Source: Marinobacter daqiaonensis
Lineage (GTDB): Bacteria > Pseudomonadota > Gammaproteobacteria > Pseudomonadales > Oleiphilaceae
Direction of reading: 5' to 3'
Length of the DNA stretch: 64,000 bases
Assembly: GCF_900115285.1 (NCBI RefSeq)
Contig: NZ_FOYW01000001.1
Location: 124,001 to 188,000, forward strand
Shown: positions 52,307-62,072 of the stretch, piece after piece
How the letters are laid out: every line of letters begins with the position of its first letter
How positions within the stretch are numbered: position 1 is the first letter of the stretch
The notes under the pieces: generated by a model
Databases searched by the model: none
Seen by the model: the letters and a program-made list of their open reading frames with translations, nothing else
What the model was told of the DNA's origin: nothing
Program-made: the position numbers and the translations under genes

Positions 52307-54538
52307 CTAGACCGGATGCTTATCCGCCACAGGCCTGCTCCGGGCCACAACGTTGCCGCCGGCTTTCGCCCCCCGCAAGGCGTGCAGTTTCCGGTAACTC
52401 TCGATCAGGCGCAGGTGCTTGTCCAGACCTTCCAGCTGCATGTTGGTTGGGGTCAGGCCGTGGAAACGCACCTCACCGTTCACCGAGCCGATCACCGCAT
52501 CCATGGTTTCATCGCCAAACATTCGCCGGAGGTTGACCTCGTAGTCACTCAGCTCCAGCTCGTCATCAAGGGCGATTTCCAGAACCGCGTTCACCGCCCG
52601 GTAGAACAGGTTGCGTTCGACGGTATTGTCGTTGAACTGGAGGAAGGCTTCCGTCCGTTCCAGGGCTTCCTCGTGCTGCTGCAGGGCAAGGTTGATCAGC
52701 AGCTTCAGCTCCAGGATGGTGAGCTGGCCCCAGACCGTGTTCTCGTCGAACTCGATGCCGATGAGGGTAATGATGTCCGTGTAGTCGTCCATCTGGCTTT
52801 CTTCCAGACGCTCGGCCAGATCATTCAGTTGCTCGTCGTCCAGAGAGTGGAGGTTGAGGATGTCCTCCCGGTAGTCCAGGGCCTTGTTGGTGTTGTCCCA
52901 GATCAGGTCCTCCACCTCGTAAACCTCGGAATAGCCCGGCACCAGGATGCGGCAGACCGGCGCGCCCAGGTCCTCGTGCACTGCCATGTAGGCCTCCTTG
53001 CCCAGATCCTCGAGGATACCGAACAGACGGTTGGCTTCCTCTTCGTTGGTACCGGAGAAATCCCACTCGCAGAACTCGTAGTCCGACCGGGCACTGAAGA
53101 AACGCCAGGACACCACCCCGGTGGAGTCGATAAAGTGCTCCACGAAGTTATTGGGCTCGGCCACCGCCAGACTGTTGAAGGTGGGCGGCGGTACGTCATT
53201 CAGGCCTTCAAAGCTGCGGCCCTGCATAAGCTCGGTGAGGCTGCGCTCCAGGGCCACCTCGAAGCTTGGGTGCGCCCCGAAGGAGGCGAACACACCGCCG
53301 GTCCTGGGGTTCATCAGGGTCACGCACATCACCGGGAATTCACCACCCAGGGAGGCGTCCTTTACCAGCACGGGAAAGCCCTGTTGCTCCAGGCCCCGGA
53401 TGCCTTCCAGAATGTTCGGGTACTTCTCCAGCACCGACAGGGGCACGTCCGGCAGCGCGATCTCTTCCTCGATAATCTGCTTTTTGACCGCCCGCTCGAA
53501 GATCTCCGACAGGCACTGTACCTGGGCCTCCTGCAGGGTGTTGCCGGCACTCATGCCGTTGCTGAGGAACAGGTTCTCGATGAGGTTCGAGGGAAAATAC
53601 ACCACCTCGCCGTCGGACTGCCGGACAAAGGGCAGGGCACAGATGCCCCGTTCCACCTTGCCGGAGTTCGTGTCGATGAGGTTGGAGCCGGCCAGCTCGC
53701 CGTCCGGGTTATAGATGGCCAGGCAATGGTCATCCAGAATGCCTTCGGGAAGCTCGTCGTTCGGTCCCGGTTTGAACCATTCTTCGTTCGGGTAATGGAC
53801 AAAGGCGCTGTTGGCGATCTCCTCCCCGAAGAACTGATCGTTGTAGAAGAAGTTGCAGCTCAGGCGCTCAATGAACTCCCCCAGAGCGGAACACAGGGCG
53901 CTTTCCTTGGTGGCGCCCTTGCCGTTGGTAAAGCACATGGGCGACGCCGCATCGCGGATGTGCAGTGACCATACATGGGGGACGATATTACGCCAGGAGG
54001 AGATCTCGATCTTCATGCCCAGGTCCGCAAGGATGCCGGTCATGTTGGCGATGGTCTGCTCCAGGGGCAGGTCCTTGCCCTCAATGTAGGTGCTCTGCGC
54101 GCTGTCCGGTTTTACCATCAGCAGGGCCTGGGCGTCAGCGTCCAGGTTCTCCACTGTCTCGATTTCAAACGTTGGACCGGTCTGCACCACCTTCTTGACC
54201 GTGCAGCGATCGATCGATCGAAGGATGCCCTGCCGGTCCTTCTCGGAAATGTCCTCCGGCAACTCCACCTCAATCCTGAAAATCTGGTTATAGCGATTCT
54301 CGGGGTCGACGATGTTGTTCTGGGACAACCGGATATTCTCCGTGGGAATGTCCCGCGCCAGACAGTAAACCCGCACGAAATAGGCCGCGCAGAGCGCCGA
54401 GGACGCGAGGAAATAATCGAAGGGGCTGGGCGCCGAACCATCTCCCTTGTAGCGGATAGGCTGGTCCGTGACGACGGTGAAGTCATCAAACTTGGCTTCC
54501 AGTCTGAGGTTGTCGAGAAAATTGACGTTGATTTCCAT
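52307..54538 (-). CDS. ycaO: OsmC-YcaO fusion protein
   Basis: A 743-residue fusion. Residues about 1-140 are an OsmC/Ohr-like domain (MEINVNFLDNLRLEAKFDDF; RYKGDGSAPSPFDYFLASSA; CLARDIP). Residues about 165-560 are a YcaO domain, with SWRNIVPHVWSLHIRD, TNGKGATKESALCSALGEF and IERLSCNFFYND giving the ATP/Mg residues of the YcaO fold. Residues about 570-743 are a helical TPR-like tail as in E. coli YcaO. E. coli YcaO lacks the OsmC part and supports RimO thiomethylation of ribosomal protein S12. The ATG at 54538 fits the family start though its ribosome site is weak. Confidence 0.9.
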   Translation of the reverse strand: MEINVNFLDNLRLEAKFDDFTVVTDQPIRYKGDGSAPSPFDYFLASSALCAAYFVRVYCLARDIPTENIRLSQNNIVDPENRYNQIFRIEVELPEDISEKDRQGILRSIDRCTVKKVVQTGPTFEIETVENLDADAQALLMVKPDSAQSTYIEGKDLPLEQTIANMTGILADLGMKIEISSWRNIVPHVWSLHIRDAASPMCFTNGKGATKESALCSALGEFIERLSCNFFYNDQFFGEEIANSAFVHYPNEEWFKPGPNDELPEGILDDHCLAIYNPDGELAGSNLIDTNSGKVERGICALPFVRQSDGEVVYFPSNLIENLFLSNGMSAGNTLQEAQVQCLSEIFERAVKKQIIEEEIALPDVPLSVLEKYPNILEGIRGLEQQGFPVLVKDASLGGEFPVMCVTLMNPRTGGVFASFGAHPSFEVALERSLTELMQGRSFEGLNDVPPPTFNSLAVAEPNNFVEHFIDSTGVVSWRFFSARSDYEFCEWDFSGTNEEEANRLFGILEDLGKEAYMAVHEDLGAPVCRILVPGYSEVYEVEDLIWDNTNKALDYREDILNLHSLDDEQLNDLAERLEESQMDDYTDIITLIGIEFDENTVWGQLTILELKLLINLALQQHEEALERTEAFLQFNDNTVERNLFYRAVNAVLEIALDDELELSDYEVNLRRMFGDETMDAVIGSVNGEVRFHGLTPTNMQLEGLDKHLRLIESYRKLHALRGAKAGGNVVARSRPVADKHPV

Positions 54539-54826
54539 TGCGAGGGTATCCGGATTGAAGAATTTGGCGCGCCAGGGCGTGGCTGGAGACATTATCCAGT
54601 TTTCGCGGGCCTTCGTCTCGACCAGTGGCGACAAAATGCGTTTCCGCGGACCTTCTCCGGCGGGTGTCTGCCACCGGATTGAATGGGAGCTGGACAGCTT
54701 CCCGCCACTAAAGTTTCCCGACGCCCCGCCGATCAGTAAAAGAGTTTGATATTCGTCAGGAATCTATCCCCCGGAGCATCTCGTATCAGGTGCACCGCCA
54801 GTCAGTCGGCAGAACGGTAACCCATA

Positions 54827-56533
54827 ATGGCTCATTTGAAAGAATGGTTTGGATTGATACGGCACCGGGTCTATTTCCTGGTGGGGTTGGGCGTGATGGT
54901 GACCCTGCTGGCGGGCTCGGTCTCGTATTTCGTGTTCAATACCCTGGATGTGGTGACCCTGATCGCAAGGCTCGAGCGATCCCATACCGTTGATGTATTC
55001 AGGGCGAGTTCCAGCCTGCACCAGTACGTCAATACAGAGGATGAAGCCGACTACGGGGAATTCGAGGAACGCCTCGGACGCGCCCTGGCCTACAGCGAGC
55101 TTTTCGCGGCGACACCTGAACTTCTCGAAACAGAATCCACCTCGGCGTTTGCCCGGCAACTGCAGCAAACCTTCCGTGAGATCAGGGACGCGGACCAGGC
55201 CAGGGGCTTTGCCCTGCGCCTGGAGATACTCGAGAGCAATCCCATCGCCCAGCGGCTGATCGCATTATCGGCTGAAGTCTCTGGCGTCTCGGAACAGATA
55301 CTCGCCGTTGCCGCGGAGCTCAGGAATACCACCGACCCGTCGCGGCGCCAACAGCTTATCGAGGAACTTGATGTCAGAGAAAGGGAGGTCAACGAACTGG
55401 CGCATCAGTTCTCGGATCTTACCGGTGAGCTCTCCCAGTTCGCGATTTCCCTGGCCGTGACGGTTCTCGTTCTTGTGCTGATCCTGGGCATGCTGGTGCT
55501 GGGGATTGTCGCCTGGCTGCTTCTCCGTCCCATGAATCGCTCGGTGGCCCAGGCCGTGGAGACTATCCAGAACCTTGCCGACGGGTACCTGGATTCCAGA
55601 CAGTACACCGCTCCGGGGGAAATGGGTCAGATCCTGGCAGCCACCAACCGCCTTCAGCAACAACTGAGCCGTGTGGTCAGCGACAGCCATTCCATTTCCC
55701 AGACCCTGGCCAGCAGTGCCGAGGAGCTGTCGACAACCACAGACGCTCTGCTTCAGGGGGCCGAGGAGCAGTCACAGGGAGTGAAAGTGGTCAGTGGTTC
55801 CGTCCAGCAGATGTCGGAGAGTGAAGCGACGGTCGCTGGCAAGGCCAGGGAGACCCGCGACGTATCGATGCAGACCGAAACGCTTGCCCGGGAAGGCGGT
55901 GAGAGTGTGACCCGGGCCGTAGCGGGAATGAACCGCATGCAACAGGCGGTAAGCCAGTCCTCCACCACGACGGAAGCCCTCACCAGAGCCAGCGCGAGAG
56001 TCCATGAGGTGGTCGACACGATACAGGCCATTGCGGAACAGACCAATCTGCTGGCCCTGAATGCGGCCATTGAGGCGGCCAGGGCAGGGGAGCATGGCAG
56101 GGGCTTCTCCGTTGTTGCCGACGAGGTGCGGGCACTTTCGACCCGGACCCAGGAGGCAACCCAGGACGCCGCCAAGGCCCTGGATACCATTGAAACCCAG
56201 GTGTCACAGGCGACGACCTCGATGGAACTGTGCCAGTCAGAAGTCCAGGCGGCGCTGGATGTCACCAATGAGCTAGAGCGGGCGTTTCAGGGCATTATGG
56301 CTTCATCCAGTGAGGGCCGTTCCCATAATGAGCATATTGCCGGTGCTCTCCAGGAAAATGCGACGCGGGCAGAGCAGATCCTGGAACAGGTCAGTGGCAT
56401 AAGCCGCATTACCTCAAATACAGAGCAGTCAAGCCAGCAGATCAATACTGCGGCAGACCAGCTCGCCAGGACCGCCGCGGAACTGAAGGACCTGCTGGAG
56501 TGGTTCAAGGCCAGTGGGCGCTCGAAGCGATAG
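54827..56533 (+). CDS. Methyl-accepting chemotaxis protein
   Basis: A 568-residue chemoreceptor. Helix 1 is at about 14-37 and helix 2 at about 206-232; the periplasmic sensor between them is helical (about 165 residues). HAMP ([20 protein letters not shown]) and the cytoplasmic signalling hairpin [20 protein letters not shown] follow. The sensor sequence differs from that of the receptor at 7994-9619. A strong ribosome site is not visible before the ATG. No chemotaxis kinase or methyl-transfer genes are near. Confidence 0.94.
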   Translation: MAHLKEWFGLIRHRVYFLVGLGVMVTLLAGSVSYFVFNTLDVVTLIARLERSHTVDVFRASSSLHQYVNTEDEADYGEFEERLGRALAYSELFAATPELLETESTSAFARQLQQTFREIRDADQARGFALRLEILESNPIAQRLIALSAEVSGVSEQILAVAAELRNTTDPSRRQQLIEELDVREREVNELAHQFSDLTGELSQFAISLAVTVLVLVLILGMLVLGIVAWLLLRPMNRSVAQAVETIQNLADGYLDSRQYTAPGEMGQILAATNRLQQQLSRVVSDSHSISQTLASSAEELSTTTDALLQGAEEQSQGVKVVSGSVQQMSESEATVAGKARETRDVSMQTETLAREGGESVTRAVAGMNRMQQAVSQSSTTTEALTRASARVHEVVDTIQAIAEQTNLLALNAAIEAARAGEHGRGFSVVADEVRALSTRTQEATQDAAKALDTIETQVSQATTSMELCQSEVQAALDVTNELERAFQGIMASSSEGRSHNEHIAGALQENATRAEQILEQVSGISRITSNTEQSSQQINTAADQLARTAAELKDLLEWFKASGRSKR

Positions 56534-56825
56534 CAGGAATTTCAGACTGTTCTACGATCTGGGTCAGGACCTGCGAAGGCCCGCCTGTCTGCTGCGCCCA
56601 TTGTTTCCATAAGCGTCGCTGCGCTCTACTGCCAATTGGGACAACATGGCCATCGTTCTTTTCTCCGGGTGAAACCGATTCCCTATCGCCAAATGCGATA
56701 TTTACCCATGTCCTCTTACCGACTTTAATGAAGGAACTCTTTCCTCCTTTGGCTCCAGGCTCCTCACAGCTTGGGGTGGCAGAAAGGAAGCAGCCACCGC
56801 CGCGCAGCGACAGAAGGACATAACC

Positions 56826-57056
56826 ATGCCTTATCAGAAAAACTCTGAACTACCGGACAATATCAGGGATAACCTGCCGTCCCATGCCCAGGAAATCTAC
56901 CGGAAGGCCTTTAACTCCGCCTGGGACGAGTACAGCGATCCGGACGATCGCCGTGGCGACGACAGCCGGGAAGAAACGGCTCACCGTGTCGCCTGGGCGG
57001 CGGTCAAGAAGGAGTACCATAAGAAAGGTGACCGCTGGGTCAGGGATGCGAATTGA
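56826..57056 (+). CDS. ChaB family protein
   Basis: A 76-residue protein starting MPYQKNSELPDNIRDNLPSH and containing AQEIYRKAFNSAWDEYSDPD and ETAHRVAWAAVKKEY, which is the ChaB domain. E. coli ChaB lies with the cation antiporter ChaA and is called a regulator, but its mechanism is not settled. AAGGA precedes the ATG. No chaA is adjacent. Convergent with the cytochrome gene. Confidence 0.92.
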   Translation: MPYQKNSELPDNIRDNLPSHAQEIYRKAFNSAWDEYSDPDDRRGDDSREETAHRVAWAAVKKEYHKKGDRWVRDAN

Positions 57057-57088
57057 GGGGAGGAACGCCAGCTTCGCCTTAACCTGCC

Positions 57089-57562
57089 TCACTGTTCCTT
57101 GTCGTAGTTAACGTCGGGGAACCGTTTTGACACGTATTCGCTGTGGCACTCGAGGCAGTTGCCCGTCATTTCACCGAAGATTCTGTGTTGTTCGTTTGTG
57201 TTCCGATTTCGACCTGCCTCAGCCAGTGATGCCGCCAGCCTGTGAAACTCCTTGTCCAGTTCTATAAAGCCTTCGGGCACCGCCGAGACGAGGTCTTTGC
57301 GGTCCTGCTCGGTCAATGACTGCTTAAGAATGAAGCTGTCATGAATCTGCTGGGCACTCTGTGCAACAGCCTCATGCTGGCCCATCACCATGGCTGAATG
57401 GATGGACGTCATGGCGCCCTGTATCGAACGCATTTCTTCCTGCAGCAGACGGCGTAGTTTGTCGGTGAGATCAGGCGTTACGGGCTCAGCCGCCAGGGGG
57501 CTGATTGCCAGGGCCAGGCACAGCGAAAAGCTTCCCAGGACTTTTCTGATGATGGCGATCAT
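57089..57562 (-). CDS. Cytochrome c-prime-like periplasmic protein
   Basis: A 157-residue exported protein. The ATG at 57562 follows AAGGAA, and a signal peptide (about 1-25, ending SPLAA) fits; the frame is open upstream but not family-like. The mature part is a predicted helical bundle with one haem motif near the C-terminus, CLECH (136-140). A C-terminal haem site on a four-helix bundle is the layout of cytochrome c-prime and its relatives, which bind NO or act in electron transfer. The subtype is not certain. Confidence 0.85.
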   Translation of the reverse strand: MIAIIRKVLGSFSLCLALAISPLAAEPVTPDLTDKLRRLLQEEMRSIQGAMTSIHSAMVMGQHEAVAQSAQQIHDSFILKQSLTEQDRKDLVSAVPEGFIELDKEFHRLAASLAEAGRNRNTNEQHRIFGEMTGNCLECHSEYVSKRFPDVNYDKEQ

Positions 57563-57779
57563 GAAATAGATTCCTTTTAATTGCAGGTTTAAAAAGACCA
57601 TAGCATTGCATCTGGAGTTTGTCAGGGGAGGCGCCCTGGCCGGATTCAGGGTTAACAAGCCGTCCGCGTCAGGCGGGCGGCCCGACAGAGATTTGTCTTC
57701 GCTGCCCCATAAACTAGATTCTGAGTACCGGCCAAAGGAAAGCGGCGTTTGGTCATCACCAGTTAGCAGGGGAAGCTGA

Positions 57780-58574
57780 ATGTCTGAAATAGCGGTCAAG
57801 CGGAACTTCAAACGATGGGCTCAGCTGGGCTATGGCTCGCGAGGTGTCGTTTACCTGGTGATAGGAGGCCTTGCCCTCCTTACCGCATTTGGTGAAGGTG
57901 GCGGTACTACCGACAGTCGCGGTGCGATTCTGGAAATACTCAGGCAGCCTTTTGGCCGGGTCTTGCTGGGATTAATGATAGTGGGCCTCCTGGGGTATGT
58001 GGCCTGGCGGTTCCTTCAGGCGGTCAAGGACACCGACGGCCACGGCCGTTCAGCAAAGGGTATCGTTGTGCGTGCGGGCCTGCTGGCAAGCTCGGTTACC
58101 CACGCTGTCCTGGCGGTCTGGGCCATCGGCCTGCTTATTCCCGGCAACGGCGGCTCTTCCGGCGGGCAGGGCAGGGAATCATTCCTCGCCACGGATGTAG
58201 GACAGATCGTTCTGGCCGTCGCGGGTATCGCGGTTTTTGTTGCCGGATTTGCGCAGGTATACAAGGGAGTGGCGGCCCGGTTCGAGCGCCACATGAGCAT
58301 TCCCCCGGACAAAAAGGCCTGGGCGGATCCGGTTTGCCGCTTTGGCCTCATTGCGCGAGGTATCGTGTGGTTCATCATCGGCTGGTTCCTGGTCAACTCG
58401 GCGATAACCGCTTCTCAGGGTGAGATAAAGGGGATCGCGGCGGCGCTCGATGCCGTTCGTACCGCCGATTATGGTCAATGGTTGCTGGCCGTGGTCGCCG
58501 CGGGTCTGTTCTCTTTCGGAATCTATGGCATTCTCGAAGCGCTTTACCGTCGCATCGACATGCAGGAGGTCTGA
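57780..58574 (+). CDS. DUF1206 membrane protein
   Basis: A 264-residue integral membrane protein with about six helices in three repeated pairs. Each pair begins with a motif like RWAQLGYGSRGVVYLVIGGL, KGIVVRAGLLASSVTHAVLA and CRFGLIARGIVWFIIGWFL. This threefold repeat is the DUF1206 hallmark. GGGGA precedes the ATG. The function is unknown. Confidence 0.9.
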   Translation: MSEIAVKRNFKRWAQLGYGSRGVVYLVIGGLALLTAFGEGGGTTDSRGAILEILRQPFGRVLLGLMIVGLLGYVAWRFLQAVKDTDGHGRSAKGIVVRAGLLASSVTHAVLAVWAIGLLIPGNGGSSGGQGRESFLATDVGQIVLAVAGIAVFVAGFAQVYKGVAARFERHMSIPPDKKAWADPVCRFGLIARGIVWFIIGWFLVNSAITASQGEIKGIAAALDAVRTADYGQWLLAVVAAGLFSFGIYGILEALYRRIDMQEV

Positions 58575-58702
58575 ACCATCAGACAGCTTCGGCTTCGGTG
58601 AGTGCTGGCCCCGGCAGGTGGCTGCTTTTTGAGGTTGGCTTCGCTATCGTCCCAGTGGTAATGATAACCCACTAAAAAACGACGTATACGGAGAGCTATC
58701 CC

Positions 58703-59101
58703 TTGAAAACAATAAATCCCACGTCCACCGCAATGTCCGAAGTGCTGTCAAAAACCCCAAAGGGCCAGCCAGTGGTAATGCTGAATCTGCTGAAGTTCCG
58801 CGAACAGGCGGACTATAAAGAGCGAGGCGGCGGTGTCAGTGGTCGTGACGCCTATCGGGAGTATGGGCGTGGGGCCATCCGTTGTATCCAGGCCGTCGGC
58901 GGGCAGCTGGTATGGTCCGGGAGGCCAACCGGTACCCTGATCGGCCCGGAAGACGAGCAGTGGGACGAGGTGCTGTTGGTGCGCTATCCCTCGCTGGATG
59001 CTTTCCTGAAAATGATCGACAGCCCTGAATACAAGAGCATTGTCCACCACCGGACAGCCGCTATCGAAGACTCCCGGCTGATGCCCATGCTGGAGTCGTA
59101 G
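58703..59101 (+). CDS. DUF1330 domain protein
   Basis: A 132-residue ferredoxin-like (dimeric alpha-beta barrel) protein. VVMLNLLKFREQADY opens the domain, followed by DAYREYGRGAIRCIQAVGGQLVWSG and RYPSLDAFLKMIDSPEYK. It starts at a TTG with GGAGAG at a suitable distance. The role is unknown; related small proteins act as monooxygenases or isomerases, but no catalytic residue can be named. It follows the DUF1206 gene. Confidence 0.85.
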   Translation: MKTINPTSTAMSEVLSKTPKGQPVVMLNLLKFREQADYKERGGGVSGRDAYREYGRGAIRCIQAVGGQLVWSGRPTGTLIGPEDEQWDEVLLVRYPSLDAFLKMIDSPEYKSIVHHRTAAIEDSRLMPMLES

Positions 59102-59434
59102 AATACGCCAGCCAGAGTAAACACCTGTCCTCATCCTGATCTTTTACCAGTCCGTCTGCCCGAGCCGGGGGCAGACGGAGAAGCTGGGTCCTATCAAAGT
59201 GGGCATGGCGCCGACGCGTCCGGCGGTCAATATCTGCCCGTCTTTCGCGCTTCCCACCTCATACGTTGCCCCTGTCGCTCCAATCCGTAGATCAGGTCTC
59301 GAAAATTCCCTCTGACATTAATTTACAATCAGGAAACTGTCCGGAATTAATGCAGCGCCCCAGCAAAGGCCTCGACGGGTGCCTGCATCTGGTTCGACCG
59401 GGCAATCCGATTTTCCGAAAGACAAAGGGAAGCG
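59102..59434. other. Intergenic region with one perfect hairpin
   Basis: A 333-base gap. TCCGTCTGCC (59151-59160) pairs perfectly with GGCAGACGGA (59170-59179) around a 9-base loop; no T run follows, so termination of the DUF1330 transcript is only possible. I see no gene in the rest. Confidence 0.45.
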
Positions 59435-60115
59435 ATGGTGAGTGTCGTGATGGATCAGGCTGAGAACATCAACCTGGACAGCTGGAATCTGCCTGGTAAT
59501 GACATGCAGCGCCAGACCTGGGCAGTCCCTCCCAGAAAGACCTGGAGGGTTGAGAACAAGTTTCGTCAGACCAGCGGCCGGGGCAAAACCAGTACGCTGT
59601 TCAAGCGATTCAACGGCCATTATCTCTCCATCAAGACTCATCGACGCAGAAAAGAGCTCCCCGAGCAGGTCATTGACCTGACTTTCGTGGAACCGACGCC
59701 CCGGGAGGTCAAGGATTACCGCTATGCACTCTGGTTCTTTTCCGTCTGCCTGCTGATACTGCCTGCGAGCGTTTATTCGCTGGTTCCGTTCTCGCCGCTT
59801 TGGCTTGGGGTGCCGGTGGTGGTCTCGCTGATACTGATGCTGGCGGCCGTGTGCCTGAGACGTCACCGGTTCGATTTCCTGGCGCTCAATAGTGACGTTG
59901 TGCTTTTCTACATAGACGCTCTGGCGACCGATCAGGAAAAGGTGACTGCCTTTATCGAAACGGTGTGCGACGGCATTGCGCGAGGCCAGCGACAACTGCC
60001 CGTGGGCAAGCAAAGGATACCCCTGGCAGTAGTGGAAATGCGCCGGCTCGCGGGTGAGGGGGTTATCACCTCAGGGCAATACGAAACCATCAAGAGGAAC
60101 TGGTTTTCCCTTTAG
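59435..60115 (+). CDS. Hypothetical membrane protein
   Basis: A 226-residue protein of no recognised family. Residues 1-100 are soluble and basic (TSTLFKRFNGHYLSIKTHRR), two adjacent helices (about 101-143) form one hairpin, and a soluble C-terminal part follows (LLNSDVVLFYIDALATDQE-like segment, then GEGVITSGQYETIKRNWF). Several starts are possible between 59435 and 59450; GGGAAG lies close upstream of the first. Neighbours give no clue to the role. Confidence 0.7.
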   Translation: MVSVVMDQAENINLDSWNLPGNDMQRQTWAVPPRKTWRVENKFRQTSGRGKTSTLFKRFNGHYLSIKTHRRRKELPEQVIDLTFVEPTPREVKDYRYALWFFSVCLLILPASVYSLVPFSPLWLGVPVVVSLILMLAAVCLRRHRFDFLALNSDVVLFYIDALATDQEKVTAFIETVCDGIARGQRQLPVGKQRIPLAVVEMRRLAGEGVITSGQYETIKRNWFSL

Positions 60116-60215
60116 GAGATTCACCTGGACGGTATTGATCGACGCAGAAAAGGGATGGCAGAGGCGGTCGCCTCTGCCTCCCGATTACTCAACCTTCAGT
60201 GGAGAAGGCTGGAAA

Positions 60216-60728
60216 TTACTTCTGTGTTTCGTACTCAGGTGCAGACTGCAATTCCTCTCGGGTCAGGTTGATCCGAAGTTCCTGCTCATCCGCAGTGCCT
60301 GATTTCGTGAGGTGGTCCCAGCCAATGGCTACATCTTTTTCACCCATGCCGAGGAATCCGCCGACACCAACGACAAGAGCCACAACCTGCCCGTTCTTGT
60401 CGATAATCAGATCACTCACCGAGCCCACTTCCTCATCACCAGTGGTGTTGACCTCGGCACCGATCAGCTCGCTCGCCTGCATCCCTTCAGCGGGAGCGGA
60501 TTGCATGTAGCGCTGGCTTGGCAGGGAAGACTTGTCCTGCATTTTGTTGTCGCCTTGCGCCATCCTGTCCTGGGATTGCATGGTGCCCTGGTCACTCTGG
60601 GAGCTCTGTTGATGCATCTCTTTGTCTTTGGTTTTGTCTGCGGATTGCTCAGCCAGCACGGAACCTGCCCCCAGCGTCATAATTGGGGCAACCAATGCGT
60701 AAAAGGCAACTGAATGTAGAGTTCTCAT
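60216..60728 (-). CDS. PRC-barrel domain protein, exported
   Basis: A 170-residue protein with a signal peptide (MRTLHSVAFYALVAPIMTLG, cleavage near VLA), a low-complexity Gln/Ser/Asp/Met-rich linker (about 28-75) and one PRC-barrel (MQASELIGAEVNTTGDEEVG, VSDLIIDKNGQVVALVV). PRC-barrels are small interaction domains also seen in RimM and reaction centres. The partner is unknown. AAGGAG precedes the ATG. It is convergent with the 59.4 kb membrane gene. Confidence 0.87.
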   Translation of the reverse strand: MRTLHSVAFYALVAPIMTLGAGSVLAEQSADKTKDKEMHQQSSQSDQGTMQSQDRMAQGDNKMQDKSSLPSQRYMQSAPAEGMQASELIGAEVNTTGDEEVGSVSDLIIDKNGQVVALVVGVGGFLGMGEKDVAIGWDHLTKSGTADEQELRINLTREELQSAPEYETQK

Positions 60729-61200
60729 CTGATTCTCCTTCGAACCGGGTCCGTCAGTCGGACAGAATGTCCGTTTTTGACCGCTTCATCAGAGCTTTTT
60801 CTTCCCGGGTATCGTTCTTGGGTTTGAGACTGAATCACTGCCTAACATCGAGTTCAGGATGAGGTTTCAAGGTACGCCGGGTGAGTTGGCCGGTCGGTTC
60901 GCTGACGCACTGAGACGGCGTTTCTTTCATGACGCTTCTTTCATCCCATGGTAACCGGACGTCTCGGGGCTTAAAGGCGGCGGAATGGCAGCGACAGGAG
61001 CGTTGGAAAAAGGGGCTATGCGCTTAACATTTTCGCTACAGACATCTGTCAGCATTGCCAGTAACTTGCCGGAGCAATCCAGATCCTGACTTCATAGCCG
61101 GCATTCTGGAGCTGCTCGTTTCAGCTCGGGCATGAGTGAAAGGGGCCCCGCTTGCCGGGTCGATTCCGGTGATGTCAGTTACTTCTGTTCGGAGACTGCC
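60729..61200. other. Divergent intergenic region before the PRC and matrixin genes
   Basis: A 472-base gap. Near its left end CGGACA (60759-60764), GAA, TGTCCG (60768-60773) forms a hairpin or dimeric operator about 30 bases upstream of the PRC gene. The rest holds no convincing gene. Confidence 0.45.
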
Positions 61201-62022
61201 GTGCGAACAGCTCTGGGTGCGCGTCGTTCCATGTTCGGGTTGGTATTGGCCACATTCCTGCCATTGGCGTGTCCACTGGCTGCCGATAACCGGGAAGTCG
61301 GATATCGGCTGCTCGAACTGGATGGCTACAAGGTCAAGTGGGGCGAGCAGAGGCTGGGTGAGGGGGCGAGCATCAGCTATGCCTTTGCTGACCAGGTAAT
61401 GCGGTTTGATGATGCGCGCAACTGTGGTGACCTTGCACCGATGACAGCGCTTTCCGGGCAGGACCTGTCCTTTGAAACCCTGGTGCGCGAGACCACCGCG
61501 GCGTTCCGGGTCTGGGAGCGCGCCGCCAATCTGTCATTCCACCGGGTTGACGATGCCCGGGATGCGGATATTGTTCTCGGTGCCCAAGGTCAGCCGTTCG
61601 GACGCGCATTTGCCAATGTAGCCTACGGCCCCGACCTGAAAGACGATATCCGCGTCATCGACCAGGCCCTGATATGCCTGAACCCCCAGCACAGATGGAA
61701 AGTGGGCTTTGACGGCGACAATGAGGTCTACGATATCCGCTATGTGCTGATTCATGAGATCGGTCACGCCATCGGCCTGGATCACCCCGGCCCTTCCGGG
61801 CAGGTGATGGGGTTCCGCTATACCGAGGAATTCGCTGAACTGCAGCCAGGGGATCTCGACGGTGTCCGTCGGCTCTACGGCCATCGTACCGAAAGTCCCC
61901 AGGTGGCCACTGGTACCGACGCCCGTGTCATCGAGATGCTGCCCGAAGCGAACCATCCAATCATTCCCATCGACAATGCCGCAGCAGGCTCCACCGGGAA
62001 CGAAGACGCGCGCACGCTCTGA
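61201..62022 (+). CDS. Secreted matrixin-like (M10A) zinc metalloprotease
   Basis: A 273-residue predicted exported protease. The GTG at 61201 has GGAGA just upstream and gives an N-terminus of basic residues plus a hydrophobic stretch (MFGLVLATFLPLACPLAAD), a signal peptide. The zinc motif HEIGHAIGLDH (185-195) is a full HExxHxxGxxH, followed by a Met-turn region (QVMGFRYTEE). The N-terminal part (AFRVWERAANLSFHRVDD) is typical of matrixin catalytic domains. The prodomain cysteine switch is not evident. Target proteins are unknown. The frame is open back to 61132. Confidence 0.88.
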   Translation: MRTALGARRSMFGLVLATFLPLACPLAADNREVGYRLLELDGYKVKWGEQRLGEGASISYAFADQVMRFDDARNCGDLAPMTALSGQDLSFETLVRETTAAFRVWERAANLSFHRVDDARDADIVLGAQGQPFGRAFANVAYGPDLKDDIRVIDQALICLNPQHRWKVGFDGDNEVYDIRYVLIHEIGHAIGLDHPGPSGQVMGFRYTEEFAELQPGDLDGVRRLYGHRTESPQVATGTDARVIEMLPEANHPIIPIDNAAAGSTGNEDARTL

Positions 62023-62072
62023 GCCTGACCGGATGAACGACTATTCAAACGCCCACCGGCGTCCGACCGCTC

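Noticed and set aside
52316..53968. 550-residue open frame on the plus strand
   Set aside because: It is antisense to the OsmC-YcaO fusion, which has clear motifs in both halves.
52307..54538. RiPP (azoline peptide) biosynthesis cluster
   Set aside because: The YcaO protein resembles the housekeeping E. coli type plus OsmC. No precursor peptide, dehydrogenase or partner protein gene is adjacent.
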